Shown piece after piece: positions 17,910 to 26,560 of a DNA stretch of 64,000 bases. Every line of letters begins with the position of its first letter. The stretch's first letter is position 1. A model generated the notes under the pieces. That model did not search any database, was not told the origin of the DNA, and saw only the letters and a program-made list of their open reading frames with translations. The DNA is from Gemmatirosa kalamazoonensis (GTDB lineage Bacteria; Gemmatimonadota; Gemmatimonadetes; Gemmatimonadales; Gemmatimonadaceae), in NCBI RefSeq assembly GCF_000522985.1, contig NZ_CP007128.1, positions 1,596,220 through 1,660,219 of the forward strand, in the 5' to 3' direction. Position numbers and translations under genes: made by a program.

Positions 17910-19373
17910 ATGAACCTCCGCACCCTCGCCGGCGGCCTCGCGCTGCCGTTAGGCGCCCTCGCCGCGCAGTCCCCCGACATGGTCGACAAGATCGCGCCGC
18001 GCACAATCGAGTCGACGTGGTCGAACCCGAAGTTCACGGTCGCCGCGCCCCCCCCGTCGGCCGACAAGTTCGTGTGGAGCACGGACGTCGACCCGATGAT
18101 GAAGGGCATGCGCTGGTACCAGGGCGACGCCGCCGATTCGGCGTACCGGGCCGCGTACGCGCTGTTCTCGCGCCAGGAGTACCGCACCGCCGCCGACCGG
18201 TTCGCCGAGGTGCGCACGAAGTACCCGACCACGCGCTACTTCTGTGACGCCGCGTACTACGAGGCGTTCGCGCGCTACCGCCTGGGCACCCCGAACGACC
18301 TGCGCACCGCGTACCGCGTGCTCGACGGCATGGGCAGCCGCTGCGCCGACGCGTCGCGCTCCGAGGACGTCCCCGAGCTCGCGGCGCGCGTCGACGGCGT
18401 GCTCGCGCGGCTCGGCGACGGCGACGCCACCGAGCGCGTGCGGCGCGCGGCGAGCCAGGGACGCCGCGTCTGCGACCGCGAGGAGCGCAACGTGAAGATC
18501 CAGGCGCTGTCCGCGCTCGCGCAGATGGATCCCGAGGGCGCGAAAGCGATCCTCGCGAAGGTGCTCGACAACCGCGACGAGTGCTACGCGCCGGTGCGGC
18601 GCGAGGCGCTCGGCCTCGTCGCCCGCACGTCCGACGCGAGCGCGGTGGCGCTGCTCGCCCGCGCCGCGCGCAGCGACCCGGACTTCGACACGCAGGCCGC
18701 CGCGGTCGACGCGCTCACGCGCATCGCGAACGACGCCGCGTACTCGGCGATCGAGGATCTGCTCCGTACGTCGACCGACGAGCGGCTGCAGACGGCCGCC
18801 GCCCGCGCCATGACGCGCAGCGACAGCCCGCGCGCGCAGGCCTCGGTGCGCGCGCTCGCCGAGCGCAAGGACGTCAGCGAGCGGCTCCGCATCTCCGTCA
18901 TCAACTCGCTCGCCCAGCAGGGGATGAACGGCGGCGGCACGCCGCTGCCCACCGAGTACTGGCGCTCGCTCTACGGCAAGGTGGAGAGCGACGAGCTGCG
19001 GCGCGCGGTGGTGAACGCGGTGAACCGCAACAGCGACGACGGGATGCAGTTCCTGCTCGGCATCGCGCGCGGCGCGAACGAGCCGCCGTCGGTGCGCGAG
19101 CTCGCGCTCGCCCGCGTGCGGCAGCTCGCGCCGGTGGCCGACCTGTACAAGCTGTTCGAGGCCGCCGACTCGCGCGGCATCCGGCAGTCGATCGTCGCCG
19201 GGCTCGGGTCGCGCAAGGAGCCCGAGGCGACGGACCGGCTGATCGACATCGCGAAGCGCGGCACCGATCCCGAGGTGCGCGCCTCCGCGATCCGCTACCT
19301 GGGCCAGCCGGCCCGCCGCGACGACCCGAAAGTTCGCAAGGCGCTTGCCGACATCCTCGGAGGTGAGTCGTGA
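17910..19373 (+). CDS. Exported TPR/HEAT-repeat protein
   Basis: A 487-residue protein with a short signal (LAGGLALPLGALAAQ). Residues about 70-150 resemble TPR-like helices (AYALFSRQEYRTAADRFAEVRTKYP). From about residue 190 come tandem HEAT/PBS-lyase-type repeats, for example VRREALGLVARTSDASAVALL, AAAVDALTRIANDAAYSAI and SAIRYLGQPARRDDPKVRKAL. Such solenoids bind proteins; no catalytic motif is seen. Third gene of the sigma operon, 11 bases after the putative anti-sigma gene and overlapping the next HEAT gene (GTGA). Confidence 0.8.
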   Translation: MNLRTLAGGLALPLGALAAQSPDMVDKIAPRTIESTWSNPKFTVAAPPPSADKFVWSTDVDPMMKGMRWYQGDAADSAYRAAYALFSRQEYRTAADRFAEVRTKYPTTRYFCDAAYYEAFARYRLGTPNDLRTAYRVLDGMGSRCADASRSEDVPELAARVDGVLARLGDGDATERVRRAASQGRRVCDREERNVKIQALSALAQMDPEGAKAILAKVLDNRDECYAPVRREALGLVARTSDASAVALLARAARSDPDFDTQAAAVDALTRIANDAAYSAIEDLLRTSTDERLQTAAARAMTRSDSPRAQASVRALAERKDVSERLRISVINSLAQQGMNGGGTPLPTEYWRSLYGKVESDELRRAVVNAVNRNSDDGMQFLLGIARGANEPPSVRELALARVRQLAPVADLYKLFEAADSRGIRQSIVAGLGSRKEPEATDRLIDIAKRGTDPEVRASAIRYLGQPARRDDPKVRKALADILGGES

Positions 19374-20671
19374 AGCGCGTCGCTCTCGCCGTCCTGTTGG
19401 GCGCCGTGCCGTTAGGCGCCGTGCCGTTAGGCACCGTGCCGTTAGGCGCCCAGCCGCTGGCCGCCCGCGTCGACGCGGCCGCGCCCGGTGCCGTGCAGTT
19501 CAACTTCGCCGCGCGCCCCGGCGTCTGCGGCAACGGCCGGTCGTACATCCAGACCTCGCCGGGGAGCTTCAACGGCACGTTCACCACGTCGATCGACGAG
19601 ACGCTGCGCATCGAGCCGTGCACGCCGGGCCCCGTGCGCGTGCTGCTCGACCGCGCCGACCGCCAGGTGATCGCGGTGCAGACGTACGTCGGCCCGGTTC
19701 CCGAGACGGTCGGCGTCACGGACCTCGGCGCCGTGCCGGCACAGCAGGCGGCGGACTACCTGCTCGGCCTCGCCGCGAAGGCCGACGGGCGCGTCGGGCG
19801 CGACGCGATCTTCCCCGCCACGCTCGCCGACAGCGCGACGACCATCGAGCCGCTCATCGCGATCGCGCGCAACACGGCGCTGCCGCGCGACACGCGCACC
19901 CGCGCGCTGTCGTCGGCGGGACGCGGCGGCGAACGGCTGGCGACGATCCCGCCGCGCGTCGTGGACGCGATCGTCGCCGTGGCGCGCGACGAGTCGGACA
20001 ACATCGAGGTGCGGCGCTCGGCGGTGCGCGCGTTAGGCGGCCTGCCGCACGGCGCCGGCGTCCCCGCGCTCGTCACGCTCGCCGGGCAGAACGCGAGCGC
20101 GTGGCTCGCGAAGGAAGGGATGTCGGCGCTCGCCGGCTCCGGCGACCCGCGCGCCCGCGAGTACCTGCGCGCCGCCGTGCGGCGCGACGATCTCACCGAC
20201 GAGGCGCTCGCCGTCGCCGTGCGCGCTCTCGGGCAGCAGTACGCCACGCCGGCGGACGCGGCGCTCCTGCGCTCCGTGTATCCCAAGCTGCGCTCCGAGC
20301 GCACGCGCGACGCCGCGTTCGCCGCGATCGCCGAGGTGGGCGGTGCCGACAACGTGCGCTGGCTGCTCGACCTCGCGCGCAACGAGAGCGAGCTGTCCGC
20401 GCAGCGGCGCAAGGCGCTCGAGGCCGCGGTGCGCGCCGGCGCGCCGGTGGGCGACCTCGTGAAGCTTTACGACGCGGTGAGCGACAACGGCCTGAAGGAA
20501 TCGCTCGTCTCGGCGTTCGCGCGCAGCGGCGAGCGGCCCGCGATGGACAAGCTCATCGCGATCGTCACCGGCGAGACGAACGTCAACGTGCGCCGCCGCG
20601 CGATCTCGGCGCTCGCGAACTCCGACGATCCGCGCGCGAAGGAAGCGCTGAAGGACATCGTCGTGCGCTGA
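19370..20671 (+). CDS. Exported HEAT-repeat protein (second)
   Basis: A 433-residue protein starting with GTG, overlapping the previous stop. Its signal peptide contains a triplicated five-residue unit (PLGAV, PLGTV, PLGAQ), encoded by 15-base direct repeats each carrying GTTAGGC. The mature part has an N-terminal beta-like domain with Cys residues (RPGVCGNGRSYIQ, IEPCTPG) and then HEAT repeats from about residue 120 (EVRRSAVRALGG, VRRRAISALANSDDPRAKEAL). It is probably a partner of the upstream HEAT protein in the periplasm. The operon appears to end here, followed by a stem-loop. Confidence 0.8.
   Translation: MKRVALAVLLGAVPLGAVPLGTVPLGAQPLAARVDAAAPGAVQFNFAARPGVCGNGRSYIQTSPGSFNGTFTTSIDETLRIEPCTPGPVRVLLDRADRQVIAVQTYVGPVPETVGVTDLGAVPAQQAADYLLGLAAKADGRVGRDAIFPATLADSATTIEPLIAIARNTALPRDTRTRALSSAGRGGERLATIPPRVVDAIVAVARDESDNIEVRRSAVRALGGLPHGAGVPALVTLAGQNASAWLAKEGMSALAGSGDPRAREYLRAAVRRDDLTDEALAVAVRALGQQYATPADAALLRSVYPKLRSERTRDAAFAAIAEVGGADNVRWLLDLARNESELSAQRRKALEAAVRAGAPVGDLVKLYDAVSDNGLKESLVSAFARSGERPAMDKLIAIVTGETNVNVRRRAISALANSDDPRAKEALKDIVVR
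19411..19447 (+). repeat. Three GTTAGGC heptamers at exact 15-base spacing
   Basis: GTTAGGC starts at 19411, 19426 and 19441, each within a 15-base unit GTGCCGTTAGGCGCC (the middle copy has ACC in place of GCC). The unit is in frame and encodes the repeated hydrophobic part of a signal peptide. Confidence 0.95.
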
Positions 20672-20694
20672 CGCGCGTCGCACGGCTCTTGCCC

Positions 20695-20720
20695 CGGAGA
20701 CGGCATCAACCCCGTCTCCG
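20695..20720. terminator. Perfect 9-base-pair stem-loop after the HEAT operon
   Basis: CGGAGACGG (20695-20703), eight-base loop, CCGTCTCCG (20712-20720). It lies 24 bases after the HEAT gene stop and 13 bases before the next start. There is no T-run, so it may be a weak terminator, or an mRNA end-protecting or leader structure for the next gene. Confidence 0.5.
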
Positions 20721-20732
20721 AGGCAGTGGTCG

Positions 20733-21518
20733 ATGCAGGCGAGATTCGGCGGCGTGAGCCGCATGCTGGTGCTGACGGCCGTGACGTGGATCACCGGCTG
20801 CGAGGTGCGGACCGTGCCCGCCGCGGACTCCACCGCGGCCGCGCGCCACACCGACACCGTCGCCGGCACCGTGACCACGATCCCCGGGACGCAGCGCGTC
20901 GTCGGCGCCCCCGACTCCGGCGCCTCGGATTCCGCCGCATCCGCCGCCGCGCCCGCCCCCCCCGTCACGCCGGGCGAAGCGACGGACTCCGCACCGCCGG
21001 TCATCCCGAGTGAAGCGAGGGACGCTCCCGCCGTATCGGACTCGGTCATGCACCTGGAGGTCGACGTCGCCGCGCGCCGGCTGCACGTCTTCCAGGGTGA
21101 GCGCGAGACCGCGACGTACCCGGTCGCCGTCGGGTCGACGCAGTGGCCCACGGAGCGCGGCACGTGGACGATCAAGCAGGTGATCATCAACCCCGCCTGG
21201 GTCCCGCCCGACCAGTCGTGGGCCGACGAGAGCGAGCCGAAGGCTCCTGGCGCGCCGGACAATCCGTTAGGCCGCGCGCAGCTCGTCTACGACCCGCCGC
21301 GCACCATCCACGGTACCGACAAGCCGAAGTCGATCGGCACGGCGACGTCGCACGGGTCGATCCGCATGACGAACGCGTCGATCGTGCGTCTCGCGAAGGC
21401 CGTCCTCGCCGCGTCCGGCTCGACCAGGGACGCCGCGTGGGTCGACCGCGCGCTGGCGAACCCGCACACGCGCCAGGCCGTCGACCTGCCGCACCCGGTG
21501 CCGATCGTCGTGCGGTGA
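20733..21518 (+). CDS. L,D-transpeptidase-fold (YkuD) lipoprotein with Ser in place of the catalytic Cys
   Basis: A 261-residue lipoprotein: hydrophobic signal and lipobox TWITGC, a low-complexity A/P/S linker to about residue 105, then a YkuD domain (LEVDVAARRLHVFQGERE, YPVAVG, IHGTDKPKSIGTATSHG). In the family the HGT...SHGCxR motif supplies His and nucleophilic Cys for 3-3 or Lpp cross-linking of peptidoglycan. Here it reads SHGSIRM, with Ser209 (codon TCG, 21357-21359). All other motif residues look intact. It may be inactive, act as a hydrolase, or be a Ser variant. Membrane-anchored in the cell wall compartment. Convergent with the following gene. Confidence 0.8.
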   Translation: MQARFGGVSRMLVLTAVTWITGCEVRTVPAADSTAAARHTDTVAGTVTTIPGTQRVVGAPDSGASDSAASAAAPAPPVTPGEATDSAPPVIPSEARDAPAVSDSVMHLEVDVAARRLHVFQGERETATYPVAVGSTQWPTERGTWTIKQVIINPAWVPPDQSWADESEPKAPGAPDNPLGRAQLVYDPPRTIHGTDKPKSIGTATSHGSIRMTNASIVRLAKAVLAASGSTRDAAWVDRALANPHTRQAVDLPHPVPIVVR

Positions 21519-21524
21519 GCCTCG

Positions 21525-21992
21525 TCAGGAGGTCGGCGGTCCGAGCAGCCACGGGAGCGACGCGACGACGAGCGCCGTGAGCAGCAGCACGCCGACGACG
21601 ACGATCACCCACCACCCGCGCGCCTCCGCGTCCAGCTCCGCCGACCGCGCGTCGCCTGGCACGTAGCGCACGCGCACCGTCTGGCCGATGCTGTACGGGT
21701 TCGGGCGGTTGTACGTCGACGACGCGACGCGCACGGGCTGGCCGTCGTGCGTGATGAACTCGACGACGGGGGCGAACAGCGGGCCGCCCAGGTTCGTGCT
21801 CGTCGACGTCTTCGTCTTGAAGCCGACGATGCGCCCGTCCACCACCACGCCGCGGCGCACGAACGCGAGCCGGCGCGCGAACAGCCACCGCTCGACGCTC
21901 AGCAGGTACAGCCCCATGAGGCCGAACGCCGCCGAGAAGCCGAGCCGCGCGGCGAGCAGCGCCAGCCCGGTGAGTCGGATCGCGCCCGACAC
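21525..21992 (-). CDS. DUF3592-type membrane protein
   Basis: A 155-residue protein with two transmembrane helices (about residues 8-30 and 128-150) flanking an extracytoplasmic beta domain. That domain carries GRIVGFKTKTS, PVVEFITHDGQPVRV and YSIGQTVRVRYVPGD, the pattern of DUF3592. Molecular function of the family is not established. The start is GTG 21992. Only six bases separate its stop from that of the convergent L,D-transpeptidase-like gene. Confidence 0.75.
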   Translation of the reverse strand: MSGAIRLTGLALLAARLGFSAAFGLMGLYLLSVERWLFARRLAFVRRGVVVDGRIVGFKTKTSTSTNLGGPLFAPVVEFITHDGQPVRVASSTYNRPNPYSIGQTVRVRYVPGDARSAELDAEARGWWVIVVVGVLLLTALVVASLPWLLGPPTS

Positions 21993-22122
21993 GTCAGGGC
22001 GACTGGGGCCGTGCGCGCATCGTCGTCACCACGCCCCGCTCCTCGCTGAGTGAACGGCTACGGTAACCTCGCGGATGGGGACCCGCCACCACGGGTGCGC
22101 GGAGCGCTGCTCCTGTGTGAAC

Positions 22123-22290
22123 GAACCGCGGAGGACGCAGAGGACGCAGAGCCTTTCATCTGAACCACAGAGGACACGGAGGACACGGAGGAGATCCCTT
22201 CAGTTGGGGTCCTCTGTGTCCTCTGTGCCCTCTGTGGTTCGAACCAGATAGAGGCAGTCCTCTGCGGCCCTCCGCGTCCTCTGCGGTTCA
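22123..22290. repeat. Nested double hairpin (ACGCAGAGG and ACACGGAGG units) in a 429-base gap
   Basis: The gap 21993-22421 between divergent genes holds this element and otherwise no gene. Outer arms are GAACCGCGGAGGACGCAGAGG (22123 on) and the complementary copy ending about 22290. Inside is a second inverted repeat of a related unit: GAACCACAGAGGACACGG and its complement, around 22164-22245. About 130 bases between 22291 and 22421 look unremarkable and presumably hold the promoter of the next gene. Confidence 0.8.
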
Positions 22291-22421
22291 ACGACACGGC
22301 AAAGCGGTTCTCCGTGCACCCCGCGCCTCGCGACGGGGCTCGCCTTGCGACTCCCCAGGGCGAGTCGTAGGGTCAGCGCACACGCTCGCGCGACCGCACT
22401 CGGCACCGGAGAGTTCCAGCG

Positions 22422-24041
22422 ATGGCGTACGTTCGCCGCTTCACGCTCGCGCTGCTCGGTGCGGCGCTCCCCGGCTGCGCGACGAGCCGGGCCCACCCGA
22501 CGAGCGCTCCGTCGAACGTCGCGACGGCGAAGCCGCGCGTCGTCGTGACCACCGATCCGGAGCTCGACGACTCGAACTCGCTGCTCCGGTACCTGCTCTA
22601 CAGCACCGACTTCCGGACCGAGGGACTCGTCTACGCCAGCAGCCAGTTCCACTGGAAGGGCGACGGCACGGGAAAGAAATGGTTCGTCCCCAATCGTGAG
22701 TACACGCGGTTCGGGTTGAACCTGTGTCCCTGCGAGTCGTGGCGGTGGGCGCCCGGCGAGCGATTCATCGACGACGCCGTCGACGTCTACGAGCGTGTGT
22801 ATCCGAACCTGCGCGTCCACCGCGCGGACTATCCCACGCCGGCCACGCTGCGCTCGAAGGTCCGATGGGGGAACGTGGAGTTCGACGGCGACATCTCGAA
22901 GGACACGCCGGGCTCCGATCTCATCCGCGACCTCCTGCTCGACGACGATCCCGAGCCGGTCTACCTGCTGGCGTGGGGCGGTGCGAGCACCATCGCGCGC
23001 GCGCTGAAGTCGATCCAGGAGCGCACCGAGGGCACCGCCGCGTGGGACGCGGTCCGCGCGAAGGTCTCGCGCAAGGCGATCCTCTCGCTGTCCGGCGACC
23101 AGGACGACACGTACGCCACCTACATCCACCCCAACTGGCCCGACATCCGGTCGCTCGCCGCCGGCCAGGGCGGCGTCAACGTCGCGTACGGCGCGTTCGT
23201 GTTCGCGTCCGCGGAGAACGCGCCGTACTTCAGCGTCGAGTGGACGCGCGCGAACGTCTCGAGCCGCGGGCCGTTAGGCGCGCACTACCGCGTGTGGGGC
23301 GACGGCAAGCAGATGGTGCCGGGCGACCGCTTCGACTACTTCGGCATCTCCGGCCAGACCGCCGCCGAGCTGCGCGCGAAAGGCTACGTCGTGTGGCTGC
23401 CGCCGCGGCCGAAGGGCGAGTTCCTCGGCGAGGGCGACACGTTCACGTTCTTCAACCTCGTCGCCAACGGGCTCGACGCGTACCACGACGACACGCCCGG
23501 CGGGTGGGCGGGGCACGTCACCGTGAACCCGGCGTCGCGGAGCGCGGCGCCGCGCGCGCCGGGCGGCGCCGCGACGTCGATCGACAGCTTCATGCGCAGC
23601 CTCGAAGGAATCGGGCCGGAGGGTCCGGCGACGCGTCCACCGTCGCCGCAGCCGAACTTCACGCCCGCCGCGCAGAACGACTTCGCCGCGCGCGTGCAGT
23701 GGTCGGTGACGCCGCGGTACGCGGACGCGAACCACGAGCCGACGGTGACGCTGCAAGGAAGCGCGCACGTCTCCGCGCGCCCCGGCGAGACGGTGCGCCT
23801 CGCGGCCACGGTGTCGGACCCCGATCGCAACGCGGTCGCCGTGCGGTGGTGGCGATGGAAGGACGTCGACACCTACCCCGGCGACGCGAGCCCCGCGGAG
23901 CCCACCGCGCCCGTCACGCATCTCCGGGTGCCCGACGACGCGCTGCCGGGCCAGACGATCCAGCTCGTGCTCCAGGCGACCGACGACGGGACGCCCCCGC
24001 TGACGAGCTATCGGCGGGTCGTCGTGACGGTGACGCGCTGA
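22422..24041 (+). CDS. DUF1593 / Sde182-like lipoprotein with a nucleoside-hydrolase-like domain
   Basis: A 539-residue protein with a lipoprotein signal (ALLGAALPGC). The N-terminal domain (about residues 38-330) has VVVTTDPELDDSNSLLRYLLY, the Asp cluster of the inosine-uridine nucleoside hydrolase-like fold, with later conserved QDDTYATYIHPNWPDIR and NAPYFSVEW typical of DUF1593. The C-terminal part (about 425-538) is an immunoglobulin-like domain containing RLAATVSDPDRNAVAVRWWRW. Related proteins are linked to polysaccharide use, but the substrate is unknown. It stands alone, convergent with the next genes. Confidence 0.82.
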   Translation: MAYVRRFTLALLGAALPGCATSRAHPTSAPSNVATAKPRVVVTTDPELDDSNSLLRYLLYSTDFRTEGLVYASSQFHWKGDGTGKKWFVPNREYTRFGLNLCPCESWRWAPGERFIDDAVDVYERVYPNLRVHRADYPTPATLRSKVRWGNVEFDGDISKDTPGSDLIRDLLLDDDPEPVYLLAWGGASTIARALKSIQERTEGTAAWDAVRAKVSRKAILSLSGDQDDTYATYIHPNWPDIRSLAAGQGGVNVAYGAFVFASAENAPYFSVEWTRANVSSRGPLGAHYRVWGDGKQMVPGDRFDYFGISGQTAAELRAKGYVVWLPPRPKGEFLGEGDTFTFFNLVANGLDAYHDDTPGGWAGHVTVNPASRSAAPRAPGGAATSIDSFMRSLEGIGPEGPATRPPSPQPNFTPAAQNDFAARVQWSVTPRYADANHEPTVTLQGSAHVSARPGETVRLAATVSDPDRNAVAVRWWRWKDVDTYPGDASPAEPTAPVTHLRVPDDALPGQTIQLVLQATDDGTPPLTSYRRVVVTVTR

Positions 24042-24066
24042 GCCGCGAACAAGCCGGCCGCCGCGC

Positions 24067-24324
24067 TCACCACCGTCGCGCGAGTCCCGCGACGCCCAAC
24101 GCGAGTGCCAGCGCGAGGTAGCCGAGCACGAGCCCCGGCCGCTTCAGCTTGCACCGCGTTTCCGTGAGCCCCGCGCGGATCGCGCGCCGGTACGCCCACA
24201 GTCCGAGGGCGCTCATCGCGATCACCACGGCCGGTGGGCCTAACGCCCACGCGAGCAGCGCCACGGTCGTCATGACGCAGAAGCGCACCGGATCCGGCAC
24301 CCCCGCCGGCCGCGGCGCGCTCAC
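24067..24324 (-). CDS. Small membrane protein coupled to the radical SAM gene
   Basis: An 85-residue protein with two or three membrane helices (about residues 14-40 and 65-80) joined by a basic loop (YRRAIRAGLTETRCKLKRPG). The start is GTG 24324. Its first bases overlap the TGA at 24321-24323 that closes the alternative frame of the radical SAM gene (GTGA overlap). That overlap is the best evidence for which frame is the true end of the upstream gene. Function unknown. Confidence 0.65.
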   Translation of the reverse strand: MSAPRPAGVPDPVRFCVMTTVALLAWALGPPAVVIAMSALGLWAYRRAIRAGLTETRCKLKRPGLVLGYLALALALGVAGLARRW

Positions 24325-26020
24325 GACTCCTCACCGAGGAGAGCTCCTCGAGCGTCGGTACCCAAACCACTCGGAGTCGTACGATGTGATGAGCCGTACG
24401 CCGCCACGGCCCGTGCCCGCTCCGAGAGCTTCTGCGCGCCGAGCGCCGGCCATGCCTGCACCGCGCAGAACGGCGCGCATTGATGCACGGGACTCGGGAC
24501 AGTCGGGACAGTCGGGACTCGGGACGCGGGACTCGGGGGGGACGAGTCCCGAGTCCCGAGTCCCGAGTCCCGACTGTCCCGACTGTCCCGACGTGCACGC
24601 AGCACTGCAGCAGCCGCTCCTCGAGCATCGTGTGCACGTCCATGAACGGCTTCACGGTGATCCGCTTCACCCGCTCGCTCACGAGTCGGCGGAACGCCGC
24701 GCGGCGGCCGAGCAGCGACTCGCCGGCGAGGCGCAGGAGCGTGCTGAGCCCCAGATCGCAGCTCTCGCAGACGTCGCGGAAGAGCTGCGCGACCGTGGGA
24801 TGCGTGAGGGAGCTCTGCTCGCTCAGCAGGTTGAGCAGCGAGTGCTGCAGCAGCGCGCGCAGATCCGCGGACAGCTCCGGGTCGTTGATGCGGTTCGCGA
24901 CGAGTCCGAGGTGCTGCTTCAGGCGGTCGTGGCCGATCATGCCGACGAGCGACTTCCACGCGCCGCCGTCGGTGCGGATCATGTAGCCCACGCTGCAGCA
25001 GTGCGGGTGCGAGCACGGCAGCGCGGTGAGGTCGCGCCACGTCACCATGCCGCCGGTCTGCGGACCCAGTCGGCGCAGCACGCCGCCGTGCGTCAGCCGC
25101 CGCGTCGGGTCGATCGGCGTCGAGCGGCCGGAGCCGAACTGCGGCTGGATCGAGACGCCGCCGACGAACGGCGTGTCGAGCGCCAGCGCGATGACGCTGC
25201 CGATCTCGTCGTCGTTCACGCCCGACGCGGCGGTCATCGTCAGCGTCGTGAACACGCCCGCATCGCTCAACCGGCGCACCGCGTCTGCCTTGATGCGGCG
25301 CAGATCCGCGCCGCGATGCGCGAGGTGCGTCTCGCGCCGGAACCCGTCGTGCTGCAGGTAGACCTCGACGCGCGTGTTGTGCCGCTCGAGCAGCCGCAGC
25401 GTCGCGTCGCTCGTGGCGATCTTCACGCCGTTCGTGTTGAGGAGGATCCGCACCACGTCGCGCTCGACGAGCGCGTCGAGCAGGCGAGCGAGCTCGGGGT
25501 GCAGCGTCGGTTCGCCGCCCGAGAGCATGAGGACGTCGATGCGCCCGTTCTCGCGCGCGAGCCGCTGGTCGACGTTGTCGAGCACCTCCGCCACGGGCAC
25601 GAAGCCGTGCGTGTGCGGCGACGAGCCGGCGAAGCAGGTGGGGCAGGTGAGGTTGCACGTCGCCGCGACGTCCTCCAGCAGGATGCACGTGTGCTGCGTC
25701 TGCATCTCGCCGAGCCCGCGCAGGTACGCCGACGGCACCGGGTCGAAGTTCCCCGCCACGTCCGGCGTGTGCGTCTTCGTCGGCGCCGTCCACTGCTCGA
25801 GGTACGCGAGGATCTCGGGGTCCTCGTCGTAGAGCGTGGTGATCCGGCCGTGGCGCGCGCACCCGCGCTCGAGCCACACGCGTCCGTCGCGCTCCGCGAG
25901 GTAGCCGCCGAGCCGCGGCACCTCGGCGAGCGGCCGCCCGGGCTCCTCGGCGTGACACTGCGGGCAGAACGCGGCGACGTAGCGGAGGATGCGATCGCCC
26001 CTCAATCCCATGCCGGGCAT
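24321..26020 (-). pseudogene. Radical SAM protein (Tes/membrane-spanning-lipid-synthase-like) with a frameshift in a repeat tract
   Basis: Start ATG 26020 has GGAG at good spacing. Residues 19-22 (CPQC) and the RGCARHG segment form a small Cys-rich N-terminal domain; the SAM cluster motif CNLTCPTC uses C122, C126 and C129. LSGGEPTLHPEL and LNTNGVKI follow, and the C-terminal region has KPFMDVHTM...CCVHVGT. The plan resembles the archaeal tetraether synthase Tes group. After CCVHVGT the frame enters a GGGACTC/GGGACAGTC tract and then reads non-family sequence to 24008. In the neighbouring frame after the tract comes HQCAPFCAVQAWPALG, a plausible genuine Cys-rich end stopping at 24321. One extra heptamer (+7) or one extra G in the G-run would rejoin the frames. 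It is either a phase-variable gene, a young pseudogene, or a consensus error. Confidence 0.7.
24489..24591. repeat. GGGACTC/GGGACAGTC inverted repeat inside the radical SAM gene
   Basis: Left side mixes 9-base GGGACAGTC and 7-base GGGACTC units, then a run of seven G at 24535-24541, then the complementary GAGTCCC and GACTGTCCC units. Because the heptamer is not a multiple of three, copy-number change alters the reading frame of the host gene. Confidence 0.88.
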
Positions 26021-26035
26021 GGATGGTCTCCTTGA

Positions 26036-26203
26036 TTACGGCGCGGGCGATACGCGCGGACGATACGGCGCGACGCGGCGCGAGCACCGTTTCACACCGC
26101 TCGACGGCGCAGCACGGCGCCGTTCAGCGGTGTGAGACGTCGTTCGCGCATCATCGCGCCGTATCGTCCGCGCCGTATCGCCCGCGTCGGTCACGGCGCC
26201 GTT
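26036..26203. repeat. ATACGGCGC-type inverted repeat between radical SAM and a membrane protein gene
   Basis: TTACGGCGCGGGCGATACG-type units on the left and CGTATCGTCCGCGCCGTATCG-like complementary units on the right, around GTTTCACACCGC / GCGGTGTGAGAC inner arms. It fills the 183-base gap between genes in the same direction. The arm ends match the repeat at 33380-33435. Confidence 0.78.
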
Positions 26204-26560
26204 TCAGTGAAAGTTCGTGCCCGAGATGGCGACGATGCAGCCGCCGAAGATCACCGCCGCCACCGTGAAGCCGATCGCGAGCCGCGCCATGACCGCGCGC
26301 TGCCGTGCGTCGCCGCCGCGCACGAGCGCGACGACGGCGACGACCGCCGCGATCAGCAGCGCGGCGCCGAAGGGCACGTTCGACGCGAACGCCGAGCCGA
26401 GGACCGCGAACGCGACCCAGAACAGCAGGAACCCGCCGCAGCCTAACGCGACGCTCCGCCCGCCGCTGATCGGCGGTGCCGGGGACGCGGCGGGCGGCAC
26501 CGGCGGCACCGGCGGCACCGGCGGCACCGGCGGTGGGAGCGGATCTTCGGGCGTCGTCAT
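26204..26560 (-). CDS. Small membrane protein with a Pro-rich N-terminus
   Basis: A 118-residue protein: the first 30 residues contain PPVPPVPPVPPVPP, encoded by GCACCGGCG-type 9-base tandem repeats. Three hydrophobic helices follow (about 37-58, 62-80 and 92-112). I do not recognise a family. Its ATG overlaps the stop of the upstream Lgt-like gene (ATGA), so the two are co-translated. Confidence 0.65.
   Translation of the reverse strand: MTTPEDPLPPPVPPVPPVPPVPPAASPAPPISGGRSVALGCGGFLLFWVAFAVLGSAFASNVPFGAALLIAAVVAVVALVRGGDARQRAVMARLAIGFTVAAVIFGGCIVAISGTNFH

Noticed and set aside
24008-24488. Read-through C-terminus of the radical SAM protein in its own frame
   Set aside because: After the repeat it is Arg-rich non-family sequence running antisense-like through the small membrane gene; the neighbouring frame gives a better end and a GTGA overlap.
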